A stretch of DNA of 64,000 nucleotides from Larix kaempferi. Its lineage: Eukaryota; Streptophyta; Pinopsida; Pinales; Pinaceae. The position numbers and the translations under genes are program-made. The stretch covers positions 682,001 through 746,000 of the forward strand of contig BSBM01001068.1 in assembly GCA_027924585.1 (NCBI GenBank), in the 5' to 3' direction. The stretch's first letter is position 1. Every line of letters starts with the position of its first letter. The notes beneath the pieces are model-generated. The model worked only from the letters and a program-made list of their open reading frames with translations. It was not told where the DNA came from and searched no databases. This document shows, piece after piece, positions 48,801 to 60,411 of the stretch.

Positions 48801-49589
48801 GTACACAGTAGATATCCTGAAGAGATTTGGGATGATGGATTGCAAGGCCATGGCCACACCTATGGCATTGAATTTGAAGCATCATCTGAGCCGGTTGATG
48901 TCTCTATGTATCATCAGATGATTGGGTCCTTTATGTACCTGACGAACACGCGACCAGATATTTGCTTTGCGGTGAACACATTGAGCCAGTTCCTGACGGA
49001 TCCGAGGAGTGTTCACCTGGTTGCTGTAAAGCATGTTCTGAGGTACCTGAAGGGTATAGTGGATTATGGGATCAAGTATGAAGCAAATCAAAAGTTTAAC
49101 CTGTAGGGTTATGTTGATTCAGATTGGGCTGGCAGTGCTACAGATAGGAAGAGCACATATGGGTGTTGCTTCAGTATGGGATCAGGTGTGATCTCTTGGT
49201 TTAGCAGAAAGCAGTCCTACATAGCATTGAGTACAGCTGAGGCAGAGTATGTGGCAGCCTGTTCAGCTAGTTGTGAGGTAGTATGGCTACAGAAGCTACT
49301 GTCTGAGTTATTTTATCTCCCATTGGATGCTACTGGTATCTTTTGTGATAACCAGAGTTGTGTGAAGCTTTCCGAGAACCTATTGTTTCATGACAGGTCA
49401 AAACACATAGAGATCAAATATCACTATATCAAGGATATGGTGCAAAGAGGAGTTGTGAAGCTCCTGTACGTTGCGACAGACGAGCAAATTGCAGATGTGC
49501 TGATGAAGCCACTAGCCAGGGTGAAGTTCGAGTACTTCAGGGAGAGGCTTGGTGTTCTTCAGATTGATGACACTTCGAGGAAGAAGTGA
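45889..49589 (+). pseudogene. Copia gag-pol of element 4, truncated and disabled
   Basis: Partial gag (from NGETIQSYFS), zinc knuckle CFNCNEKGHFASDC (about 46263-46304), protease LIDSGASKHM (about 46515), integrase with an intact RSDNGGEF (about 47286-47309), RT and RNase H ending at TGA 49587-49589. Stops: 47343-47345 (TGA), 47385-47387, 48196-48198, 48274-48276, 48439-48441 and 49104-49106 (all TAG). An 8-nt loss near 47785 and a loss near 48875 change frame. YVDD reads CVDD (about 48641-48652). The 48439 and 49104 stops are at the same codons as 6439 and 7096 in element 1. Confidence 0.92.
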
Positions 49590-49664
49590 TGGACACATTT
49601 GCTGAAGCCATTCCAATCATGTTGGAAGGATGATCCTTCACATGGCTGTGGATGTAAGCGCTGG

Positions 49665-50075
49665 ATGATGAGCATCAGGATGATGTTCTAATTTCTTCTT
49701 TGTATGATCGGTTGGATCATGTGTATGTATTTTGTATATGCATCATGTTGGATGCTTGGACCATGTATCTATACATGTATCAGGTGGATACATTGTATGA
49801 TCAGGTAGATCATGTATGTTGATATGTATCATGTATTTATATTTGTATCAGGTGGATACACTATGTTATCAGGTGGATCATGTATGATGATATGTATCAG
49901 GTAGATACTTGGTATGCATTAGGTAGATGCATTGTATGATCAGGATGATCATGGATGGCGAGCTTCAGGATGTTGCTCCAGATGAAATGCAACAGGATGT
50001 TGCAGTGATGATGATCAGGATGATCATGTGTACATTAGGATGATGTATGGTGAGTATCAGGTTGATACTCTGTGG
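49665..50075 (+). repeat. 3'-UTR hairpin array of element 4
   Basis: Clearest example of the array. ATGATCGGTTGGATCAT is at 49704-49720, GCATCATGTTGGATGC at 49740-49755, TGTATCAGGTGGATACA at 49776-49792, and ATGATCAGGTAGATCAT at 49797-49813. Then come TGCATTAGGTAGATGCA, TGATCAGGATGATCA, TGCAACAGGATGTTGCA, TACATTAGGATGATGTA and GAGTATCAGGTTGATACTC. Each is a perfect or near-perfect stem of 5-7 bp closing a short loop of type AGGNN. Confidence 0.85.
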
Positions 50076-50099
50076 CCATGGAGCAGGTTGTGCAGATAA

Positions 50100-50700
50100 G
50101 CATGTAATTTGTTCCCTGGGATATTTGCATATAGTCTTTCGAGGTTTTTCCTATGGCATGTAATTTGTACCCTGGGATATCTGGCAAATGCTCTTTCGAG
50201 GTTTTGCTTGGGAGGACATATAATTTTTGCCCTGGGAGATCTGCAGATAGTCTTTCGAGGTTTTTCCTATGGCATGTAATTTGTGCCCTAGTATATCTGG
50301 CAGATGCTCTTTCAAGGTTTTGTCCTATGGCATGTAATTTTTGCCCTGGGAGATCCGATAGGTTGAGTCGTGTGCTCGTAATTAGTCCTGGGATGCTCTT
50401 TCAAGGTTTTTCCATGACCACATGTAATTTGTGCCTTGGGAGATCCGATAGGTTGAGCCTTGTGCTCGCAATCAGTCTTGGGATGCTCTTTCGAGGTTTT
50501 GTGGTGACCACATCTAATTTGTGCCCTGGGAGATCCGATAGGTTGAGCCTTGTGCTCGTAATCAATCCTGGGATTCTCTTTCGAGGTTTTGTGGTGGGGT
50601 CACATGTAATAAGTCCTGGAGATCTAGACAGGATGAAAAAGGCCTCAGATGCTCTTTAGGGTTCTTGCTAGTCAAGAGACTCTTTTAAGGTTTTGTGACG
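50100..50700 (+). repeat. GCCCTGGGA-core tandem repeats of element 4
   Basis: Units carry GTAATTTGTGCCCTGGGA or GTAATTTTTGCCCTGGGA, then GATCCGATAGGTTGAG, GTGCTCGTAATCAGTC and GCTCTTTCGAGGTTTTG. The TAATTTGTGCC word is typical of this copy. The long open frame through it is a repeat artefact. Confidence 0.8.
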
Positions 50701-50947
50701 CACGTAATAAGTCCTGAGATTTCCACAGTATGGCCAGTGATGATGAAGAACTGCAGGTGGTGGGCCTACATCCAGTATGAAAAAGGACTGGCTCTGTAGA
50801 ACTTCCTATGATGAGTAGATTCAGAGATTGGTTGAGATAGCAGTAGCAGTGACGATGATGATGACGATGCATCGATGAAGATGATCCCGAGAATAAGACT
50901 TGTCTAGTAGATCTGTGTCGAGAAATACCTTCCTAGTTAAGAGGGAG

Positions 50948-51552
50948 TGTTGATGTATATGTAACTTCGGAATGTATTTCATCTATGTATTTCATATATA
51001 TTTATTGTACCCTTATTAGAGATGTGTTATTCCTCTATAAGGAAGTGTCATCATGTGGATTGACAAGTGTCACAAGTGTGTGTACTTGCCGATGGGTTAT
51101 TAGACCACCATGTGTGGGGTCATCCCTGAAATATATATTATATTGTGGATGTACCTAGCTAGACAAGTCGGCCCCATAAGGTCACTGGGCAAACAGGTTA
51201 GTATAAATAGAGATCGGGAGATCTCTATTTTGATCATTCAAAAGTTCACACTTCTCTTACTCAGAAAGTGATGCACTAGTGAGGAGGAGAATCATCTGCT
51301 ACTAGGAGACTATCTCAAGTTTATTTTGGTTGTACTTTGGTTGAGCCATTGCTCTCTCTATCTCTGAGGAAGTTGTAAGGTTTTTCACCTTAGGGTTTTC
51401 CCCATGGAAACTCTGTGTCTCTTGTCTCTCATGCTTTTGATTCTTGTGATGCTTGTCATGCTTATTGTGATTGTTATGCATTAATATACTGTATATGTTA
51501 TTCTCTCAGTGAAGATCCTAGAGTATTGTGAATTAATGCTCAAAGTTTAACA
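50948..51552 (+). repeat. 3' LTR of element 4 (605 bp)
   Basis: Preceded by AAGAGGGAG, begins TGTTGATG, ends AGTTTAACA. TATAAATA is at 51202-51209. It is followed by ACATATATATAATG. Confidence 0.95.
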
Positions 51553-51951
51553 ACATATATATAATGTGACTTTAACATGAGAAATTTGAACTATTTTGTT
51601 GTATGTGTTCTTTTAGGAATCCAATATTAACTTTAGAAGAAGATTTTTGTGAATACTTGAATCCTATGAACCAGAGCATATCAATATGAATTGACTCTAC
51701 ATAATCTCATTCACAATAGACAATGGATAACAACATGAGAATATATGCTCATATAGACAACACAATGGAAATACATAACATGAATAACATTCACATAAGG
51801 AAAGGAAATACAAACTGCAAAATAACAATGGGAGAATCTATGCTCAGAAAATTATTTGCTTAAATATGCAAATTTTTTATTACCCTTGAACTTGCTCTGT
51901 CAAACAGGTCTCGCTCTCACGGGTTCCAACCCCAATTATAGAGATGATATA
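51553..51951. other. Spacer between elements 4 and 5
   Basis: 399 bp of AT-rich sequence without a recognised feature. Its last bases ATATA (51947-51951) face ATATC at 59286-59290, an imperfect target duplication of element 5. Confidence 0.6.
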
Positions 51952-52555
51952 TGTTAAATTTTGAGCATTAATTCACAATACTCTAGGATCTTCACTGAGA
52001 GAATAACATACACAGTATATCAATGCATGACAATCACAATAAGCATGACAAGCATCACAAGAATCAAAAGCATGAGAGACAAGAGACACAAAGTTTCCGT
52101 GGAGAAAAGCCTAAGGTGAAAAACCCCACAAATTCCTCAGAGATAGAGAGAGCAATGACTCAACCAAAGTACAACCAAAATACACTTGAGATAGTCTCCT
52201 AGAGCAGATGATCCTCCTCCTCACTAGTGCACCACTTTCTGAGTGAGAGAAGTGTGTCTTTTCGAATGATCCAAATAGAGATCTCCCGATCTCTATTTAT
52301 ACTTAACCTGTTTTCCAAGTGACCTTATGGGACCGACTTGTCTATCTAGATACATCCACAATATAATATATATTTTAGGGCCGACCCCACACATGGTGGT
52401 CTAATAACCCATCGACAAGTTCACACACTTGCGACACTTGTCAATCCACATGACGACACTTCCTTATAGAGGAATAACACATCTCTTATAAGGGTACAAT
52501 AAATATATATGAATACATAGATGAAATACATTCCAAAGTTACACATACATCAACA
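51952..52555 (-). repeat. 3' LTR of element 5 (604 bp)
   Basis: Plus-strand ends TGTTAAATTTTGAGC and ACATCAACA; matches the LTR of element 4 and the 5' LTR at 58679-59285. Confidence 0.95.
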
Positions 52556-52789
52556 ATCCCTCTTAACTAGGAAGGCATTTCTCGACACAGTTCTACTAGA
52601 CAAGTCTTCTTCTCACGATCATCGTCATCATCATCGTCACTGCTGCTGCTATCTCAACCAATCTCCGACTCTACTCGTCATAGGAAGTTCTACAGAGCCA
52701 ATCCTTTTTCATACTAGATGTAGGCCCACCACCTGCAGGTCTTCATCATCTGTGTGAATGGTTTGATAGAGGTGGCCTCTTAAGACTAA

Positions 52790-53340
52790 TTTTATGTGTA
52801 GATGCAATACCGGAAAGAGTATCCCAGGAACATTTATGTGCCTAAGCACGACCGACAAGATCTCCTAGGAATGATTACATGCATCTCCTCCACAATACCT
52901 TTAAAGAGCATCCCAGGAACATTTATGTGCCACAGTACGACCGACAAGATCTCTAAAGAACATCCCAAGACTTATTACAAGCATACAGCTCAAACTCTCG
53001 GATCTCCAAGACTGATTACATGTGGATAGACAAAACCTTTAAAGAGAATCCCAGGAACATTTATGTACTGCAGCATAACCGACAAGATCTCTAAAGAGCA
53101 TCCCAGGACTAATTATGAGCACACAGCTCAACCTCTCGGATCTCCAGGACTGATTACATGTCTCCATAGTAATACCTCATCCAAGGACTGATTACGAGCA
53201 CACACCTCAACCTATCGGATATCTGAGGACTGATTACATACTACATAGCAATACTGGAAAGAGTACCCCAGGAACATTTATGTGCCGCAACACGACCGAC
53301 AAGATCTCCTAGGACTGATTACATGCTATTTGCACAACCT
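52790..53340 (-). repeat. GCCCTGGGA-type tandem repeats of element 5 (diverged version)
   Basis: Plus strand shows units built on AAAGAGCATCCCAGGAACAT, TTATGTGCC, ACGACCGACAAGATCTC and GATTACATG. The core is altered from that in the other copies (CCCAGGAAC in place of CCCAGGGC), so this array has diverged farthest. Confidence 0.75.
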
Positions 53341-53344
53341 GCCA

Positions 53345-53990
53345 CATATCATCTCTGACCTCCAAGTATCAACCTGATACTCATGATCCAATGGATCATC
53401 ATCGCACGAGGCATCATCCTTATGCCCATGATCATACTAATCATCATCACTTGTACCATCCTGGTACATATCATCTTGAGCAACATCCTGAAGCTCATCA
53501 TCATGATCAACCTGATCATACAGTGCATCCACCTGATGCACACCAAGTATCTACCTGATACATATCATCATACATGATCCACCTGATCATACAGTGTATC
53601 CACCTTATGCAAATACAAATACATGATACATATCAACATACATGATCTATCTGATCATACAATGTATCAACCTGATACAGATACATGGTCCAAGCATCCA
53701 ACATGATGCATATACAAATACATACAAATGATCCAACCGATCATATCCAACATCCAACATGATGCGTACATACATATAACTGATCCAACTGATCATATCC
53801 AACATCAACATGATGCGTACATACATACAAATATAAATGATCCAACTGATCATATCCAACATCACCACGATGCGTACATACATACAAATATAAATGATCC
53901 AACTGATCATATCCAGCATCCAACATGATGCATATATAGAGCAGTAATTGGAGCATCGTCCTGATACTCATCATCCAACACTTACATCCA
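53345..53990 (-). repeat. 3'-UTR hairpin array of element 5
   Basis: Plus-strand pieces AGTATCAACCTGATACT, TGCATCCACCTGATGCA, TGTATCAACCTGATACA and GATCCAACTGATC with 57-60 bp periodic units around 53700-53930 (CATGATGCGTACATACATA). It is the same design as in the other four elements. Confidence 0.8.
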
Positions 53991-54049
53991 CAACCATGTG
54001 AAGGATATTCCTTCCAACATGCTTGGAATGGCTTCAGCAAATGTGTCCA

Positions 54050-57000
54050 TCACTTCTTCCTCGAAATGTCGTCGATCTGAAGAACACCAAGCCTCTCCTT
54101 GAAGTACTCGAACTTCACCCTGGCTAGTGGCTTCGTCAGCACATCTGCAATCTGCTCGTCCGTCACAACATATAGGAGATTCACGGCTCCTCTCTACACC
54201 ATATCCCTAATATAGTGATATTTGATCTCTATGTGTTTCGACCTGTCATGAAACACTGGGTTCTCCGACAACTTCACACAACTCTGGTTATCGCAGAATA
54301 TACCAGTAGCATCCAATGGGAGATCAAATAACTCAGACAGTAGCTTCCGTATCCATACTGCCTCACAACTAGCTAAACAGGCTGCAACATACTCTGCCTC
54401 AGCTATACTCAGTGCTATGCAGGATTGCTTCCTGCTGAACCAAGAGATCACACCTGATCCCATACTGAAGCAGCACCCAGATGTGCTCTTCCTATCTGCA
54501 GCACTGCCAGCCCAATCTGAATCAACATAACCCTGCAAGTTAAAATTTTGATTCGCTTCATACTTGAGCCCATAATCCACTGTACCCTTCAGGTACCTTA
54601 GAACATGCTTTACAACAACAAGGTGAACACTGCTCGGATCTGTCAAGAATTGGCTCAATGTGTTCACTGCAAAGCAAATATCTGGTCTCATGTTCGTCAG
54701 GTACATCAAGGATCCAATAATTTGATGATACATAGAGACATCAACCGGCTCAAATGAAGCATCACATAGAAGCTTTAGATTCGATGCCATGGGTGTGGCC
54801 ATGGCCTTGCAATCCATCATCCAAAATATCTTCAGAATATCTACTAGGTACTTCCCTTGACCAAGGAAGATCCCACCTGAATTCTGCCACACCTCCATAC
54901 CTAGGAAATAATGCATCATTCCCAAATCTTTCATATTGAACTCAGTAGCAAGCTTCCTCTTAGTATCTGCACTTAATATGTTATCTCCTGTTACAAATAA
55001 GTCATCCACGTACAGAAGTAGAATCACAGGATTCCCTTCCTCAACCTTGTAGTAAAGGTTGGAATCCTCTTTACTCTTGGTAAAGCCCAAGCTAGATAGG
55101 AAACTGTCCATCCTACCATACCAAGTTCTGGGAGCTTTCTTCAAGCCATACAAGGCTTTCTTCAATTTGCACACATATGACTCCATGTAATGTATTTCAA
55201 AACCGAGTGGCTGCTCCACATATACTTTCTCTTCAACTACACCATTCAAGAAAGCTGTCTTGACATCCATCAAGTGTATTTTCCATTTCATTGCTGCAGC
55301 CGGGGCAAGTACTATTCTGATGGAAGTATACTTGGCTACAGGTGCAAAAGTTTCTTCATAATCTATTCCCTCTTTCTGAGAGAAGCCACGATCTACGAAT
55401 CTTGCCTTGTATTTCTCTATATTGCCATCTACAGCATGCTTGATTTTGTAGATCCATTTGGAAGTCAGAACAGACTTCTCTTTAGGTCTTGGGACAACAT
55501 CCCAAACATCATTCTTCATTATTGATTGGTATTCCTCAAACATGGCATCCTTCCATTCTTTCTTTTCCGCTGCTTCTTCATAACTGGAAGGTTCTTTGTT
55601 CATAATGTCACAGAGTAAAACAACATAGCTGGTATGTGATCTGGTTCTCTTCTTTGCTCTGTGTTCTTCTTTTGGAATGCCAAATCTTTCTGCATCTTGA
55701 ATGAGCTCTCTAGCCCATGCAGGTTTCCTCTTGTGAGAGTTATCCTCACGGGGTGGATCTACAGGTTCTTGCGGATCTTCAAACTCACGAACAACTTTTG
55801 GAATTGCTTCAGTCATGGCCGTGTCTTGAAATCTAGTTTCCTTAGGTTCTTCATAAACTTTGATAGGTGCCTTCCTTGATTTGATGAATGCTAATTTTTC
55901 ATCAAATGTTACATCCCTGCTGACATCAATCTTCTTGAACCCTAGAAAGTATATTCTATAAGCCTTCGAGCTTTCATTGTAACCCACAAAGATACCCTTC
56001 TTTCCTGAAGGATGTAGTTTGGTCCTCTTTTCCTTTGGGACATGAGTGTATACTGGACAACCAAATATTCTGAGATGGCTGACTTCAGGTTTCTTACTAG
56101 AAAAGACCTCTTCTGGTGTCTTGTTGTCCAATATCTTGTGGGGTGTTCTGTTTTGCACATATACAGTTGTTCTAGCTGCTTCTGCCCATAGATGCATAGG
56201 TAGATCCTAGTCATGCAGCGTTTCCCTTGCTGCTTCCATGATTGTTTTGTTCTTCCTTTCTGCAACTCCATTCTGTTGAGGATTATAAGGAACAGTCAAC
56301 TCCCTCTTAATCCCTGAATCATTGCAAAGCTTCTTGAAGTCACCTGAGGTGAATTCTCCACCATTGTCGGATCTGAATGTTTTGATCTTTTTGTCAGTTT
56401 GATTCTCCATCAAGGTTTTGAATTCCTTGAACTTATCAAACACCTCATCTTTGTTTTTCAAGAAGTATACCTAAGTCTTCCTGGAGAAGTCATCAATAAA
56501 TGAGACATAGTAAACATACCCACTTAGAGAACTGGATGACATAGGACCACATACATCTGAGTGGATGATTTCCAGGATATCTTTTGCCTTGCTTTCACTG
56601 CTTGGGAAAGCCTTCTTAATATTCTTACCTTTTGCACATCCTTTGCAAACACCTTCATGTTTGGTCTTGATTTCAGGAAGGCCCTCTACAGCCTTGCTTG
56701 CAATTGGAAGTGCCCTATAGTGCATATGAGCAAGTCTTCTATGCCAAAGTTCACTTGGCTCCATGGATTCATGCACCATGGCATGTTCAAGTTGTCCTTT
56801 TAATTTATACAAACCTCCCTCTTGCTCTCCAATCACAACTGCATCATCTATGGTCTTTCCCTTTGGCCACATTAGGACTTGGCCATTCACAAATGCAACC
56901 CTCATACCTTTTGTATCCAATGTAGAGATGGAGAGTAAGTTCTTCTTGAGCCCAGGTACATAAAGGACTTCTTTCATCTTCAAAGATTTTCCAGAATCTA

Positions 57001-58105
57001 GGTTGTAGGAGGCTTCACCACTTTCTTTGATGGGATATTGATAATCATCCCCAAGCTTCACTTTATGGGGTGATTCATGTTCAGACAGATTTACAAAGGA
57101 TTCTTTAAATCTAATCATGTGTTTGGAAGCCCCACTGTCAATTAACCAATCATTACAACCATGGGAGATGGTACCTGTGAGAGAAGAGATTAGAACAAAC
57201 TCTTCTTCACTTGATGAGTCATCATTACTATCATCGCTTTCTGCCCTATCCTTCTTCTTTGGAGGTTCATCATCTTCGACAGCATGAGCATGGTACCTTC
57301 TTTTGTTACCCTTCTTCTTCTTGCTAGAGTTGTTGTTGTTGTGGTTGTCCCTTTTGTTCTTGGGACATTCTGAAGCAAAGTGACCTTTCTCATTACAAGT
57401 GAAACACCTTAGATCTTTCTTGTCTTTGTGAAAATGATGAGAAGATTTCTTCTTGTGATGGGATGGCTCCCTCTTGAACTTGCCCTTCTTAGTGTGAGCT
57501 GTGAGAGATTGATCTTCATTTCCCATCTTCTCTATTCCTTCCACAAGCCTTGCTTCTTCTTGAGAACATTCCTCCCATAATTTGCTGAAGGATATTAACT
57601 TCTTTCTGGCATAGATCCCCTAGATAAAAGAGTCCCATGACCTAGGTAGGCCATTCAAAGTAGTCATAACAATTTCACCATTCTCCACCATTTCATCTAC
57701 AGCTTCAAGTTGTTCCTTGATCTGAGATACCTTGGAGAAATAGGATTGAATGGTTTCTCCATTCGACATCTTGACCCCTTTCAATTGATTCTGCAGGGTC
57801 ATCTTCCGATTTATGTTCTTTCCTTCAAATAGCTTGGTCAAAGAGTCAAACATAGCCTTGGGTGTCTTTAGAGAAGACACATGGGGTATGAGATGGTATT
57901 TGATAGAATCAACAATGATTCTCTTTGCCTTGACCAAGTTCTTCTTATGCAATACCTTAGCCTCTTCATCCTCTGGGATAGGGATGTCTTCTTTTATATA
58001 TGAGTCCAACTCATTCTCTTCCAGGATTAACCCAATCCTATACTTCCAAGCTTAGAAGTTATCAGCCCCTTCAAGCTTATCCTCAAGTTTGGTGTGGTGA
58101 GACAT
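54050..58105 (-). pseudogene. Copia gag-pol polyprotein of element 5, phase intact, five nonsense codons
   Basis: From ATG 58103-58105 to TGA 54050-54052 there are 1352 codons in one phase, a normal copia length. Domains: gag; CCHC knuckle about residues 234-247; protease DSGA about 323; integrase H455, H460, C487, C490; catalytic D517, D580, E616 (35 residues between the last two, as in D,D-35-E); RT Asp in DVKTAFLNG about 947 and YVDD about 1032-1035; RNase H at the end (DSDWAGS, AEAEYV, CDNQS). Stops are at 58052-58054 (TAA), 57620-57622, 56471-56473, 56207-56209 and 54194-54196 (all TAG). Apart from these stops every catalytic motif checked is present. Confidence 0.93.
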
Positions 58106-58666
58106 ATTAAAGAGTACTTCAAATGGAAATAGAAAAGATTTAGGTCTTACCACTTGAAATGCTGAAAACTGGATCTGGTCTCAAATTAGGGTTTGTTGGA
58201 AAAACCCTAAAAATTCAAAATGTGAATTTCAACTTTCTGAAAGGACATAAAGATGCACCTTGATGAGCTGATCATCCTGGTGTATTCAGAATTTGAGATC
58301 AGCAAAGCTTTACCCTTTAGATTTGCCTTTTTGTCTCCCAAATTCACTAGGGAGAGCCCTGAATTAGGGTTTGAGTTTCCCAGAGATCTACCCAGCCAAA
58401 AATCTTGATCCAAAGCTCTAAACTTCGATTTTTGCAAGGAGCTTCCAGCTATGTCTTCAGATGTCAGAAATTCCTATTTTTGTGGAAACCCTAATTTTTA
58501 GGGCCAAATCTGAAAATGCTCAGAATTGAATTCTTATTGGACAGATAGATTCTACTTGATTAGTAGAGTCAATCTACTATACTGCTTTTCCAAAAACTAT
58601 GGAGAGAAACCCAATAAACAAGAAACTCAAGTTTTCGTCACTGCAAAATGTCTTCTTCTCAGGTTA

Positions 58667-58678
58667 GCTCTGATACCA
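58667..58678 (-). other. Primer binding site, element 5
   Basis: GCTCTGATACCA on the plus strand is the complement of TGGTATCAGAGC, directly beside the 5' LTR. Confidence 0.95.
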
Positions 58679-59285
58679 TGTTAAATTTTGAGCATTAATT
58701 CACAATACTCTAGGATCTTCATTGAGAGAATAACATATATAGTATATCAATGCATGACAATCACAATAAGCATGACAATCATCACAAGAATCAAAAGCAT
58801 GAGAGACAAGAGACACATAGTTTTTGTGGGGAAAACCCTAAGGTGAAAAACCCAACAACTTCCTCAGAGATAGAGAGAGAGCAATGGATCAACCAAAGTA
58901 CAACCAAAAGACACTTGAGATAGTCTCCTAGAGCAGATGATCCTCCTCCTCACTAGTGCGCCACTTTCTGAGTGAGAGAAGTGTGTCTTTTCGAATGATC
59001 CAAATAGAGATCTCCCGATCTCTATTTATACTTAACCTGTTTGCCCAGTGACCTTATGGGGCCGACTTGTCTATCTAGATACATCCACAATATAATATAT
59101 ATTTTAGGGCCGACCCCACACATGGTGGTCTAATAAACCATCGGCAAGTACACACACTTGCGACACTTGTCAATCCACATGACGACACTTCCTTATAGAG
59201 GAATAACACATCTCTTATAAGGGTACTATAAATACATATGAAATACATAGATGAAATACATTCCGAATTTACATATACATCAACA
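58679..59285 (-). repeat. 5' LTR of element 5 (607 bp)
   Basis: TATA box on the minus strand at 59023-59030. Ends TGTTAAATTTTG and ACATCAACA on the plus strand. Differs from the 3' LTR at only a few percent of sites by eye. Confidence 0.95.
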
Positions 59286-60411
59286 ATATCTAAGTGATTG
59301 CTTAACTATTTGCTTCAAAATAGGAATTTTATAACTACTTATTACATCTATCACAAAACTAAGTCTTCATAATCCTCGAAATGCTGAAAGACAATTTGAT
59401 GCCACACTGAAGTGGGATTTGGCATAACCTTCGCTTGAGTATCACTAACATGTGTCCTCATTGATTCAATTTGTACTTCATCCTCCCAAAATTTTCAACT
59501 ATATTCCATTACTCCACAGAGGGGACTTCATAATTAATCATCTCTGTCAACACAAATGCTTTTTACAATTTATTCCCATATGAAAATGAAGAAAATAAAA
59601 ATGCATAGAAGAATAGTCACTAAGTTCCAAATGGAAAATATCTTGTTCGATTGTGGAAATAAAAGGAATTGGTTTGAAATTGGAAAAGGAGAGGGTTCTG
59701 CAAAAGAATTAGAAATCGACGGCTTAGGTCAAGGTAGGAATAAGATCAATGGTGGATGATGGTTCCACTGGGGAAATTTGGAAAATGTTTAACGTGTTTA
59801 TCGTCGAAAAAATGACTGCTAGCCCAGGTTAAAGTGCGGAATAGATCAATGGGTTAAAGATCAACAAACGATGTTGATCTCACACCATAGAGATGCGTGA
59901 ACATTGAAAATGTTGAGTGGTTGAAAAATACAAAACCACCTACCATGTGTCACTATGGGATGATTTTGGTGGTGCAAAGGTGGTAGGAGGAAACCGCTCT
60001 CCCTGGTTGTTAAACCACTTTTTTTCGAAAGGTTATAAAATACAAGCACATGTGAAACACGACAATTGTCACTTTGCACAATTGGGATGTGTTTGTGATT
60101 TTTGTAACCTGAAAAATATAACTTATTGAATGGATGAAAGGAAACATATATTTCTCAAGAAAAATTGATTAATAAATCACTAGAAAGAAGAGATAAAATA
60201 AACTGGCTGAATTATATTAAGAACTGTAAAAAATTACAAACCCTGTATGCAACAGTATGCTTTTAGTCTTTTTTCCAGTCATTCCTCTCCTCTTTACATG
60301 AGATCAAGTCTCTTTAAATAATCACTAGATTTTTTTACAAAGAGATATTTTATCCCATTAAATAAGGGATTATAAAATATTTTCTAAGATTTATCTAAAA
60401 CAGACTGTCAC
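59286..60411. other. Spacer with no recognised gene
   Basis: The short open frames here show no domain or coding character. No RNA gene or repeat was recognised. Confidence 0.4.

Larger units (their letters stand above)
45889..51552 (+). mobile_element. 5'-truncated copia element 4 (coding type)
   Basis: It starts abruptly in gag at TAAAGTTTCAGAATGG and runs through pol, the 3' arrays and a 3' LTR (50948-51552). The 5' LTR, primer site and start of gag are missing from the window. The sequence left of element 3 is not copia gag, so the missing part was deleted rather than displaced by a simple nested insertion. The LTR (605 bp) is of the element 5 type. Confidence 0.93.
51952..59285 (-). mobile_element. 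Copia element 5, full length, best preserved coding copy
   Basis: 3' LTR 51952-52555 (604 bp), 5' LTR 58679-59285 (607 bp), primer site complement ending at 58678, polypurine tract complement from 52556 (ATCCCTCTTAACTAGG). The target duplication is ATATA versus ATATC, one mismatch. The polyprotein keeps its phase throughout and is stopped only by five nonsense codons. It is the closest thing in the window to a donor of enzymes for the derived copies. Confidence 0.95.

Noticed and set aside
50153-50659. 168-codon ORF in the 3' region of element 4
   Set aside because: Shadow of the GCCCTGGGA tandem repeats. Equivalent frames in elements 1 and 2 are broken.
59556-60129. Two short plus-strand ORFs after element 5
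   Set aside because: Ordinary length for random AT-rich DNA; no domain, no paired exon signals.
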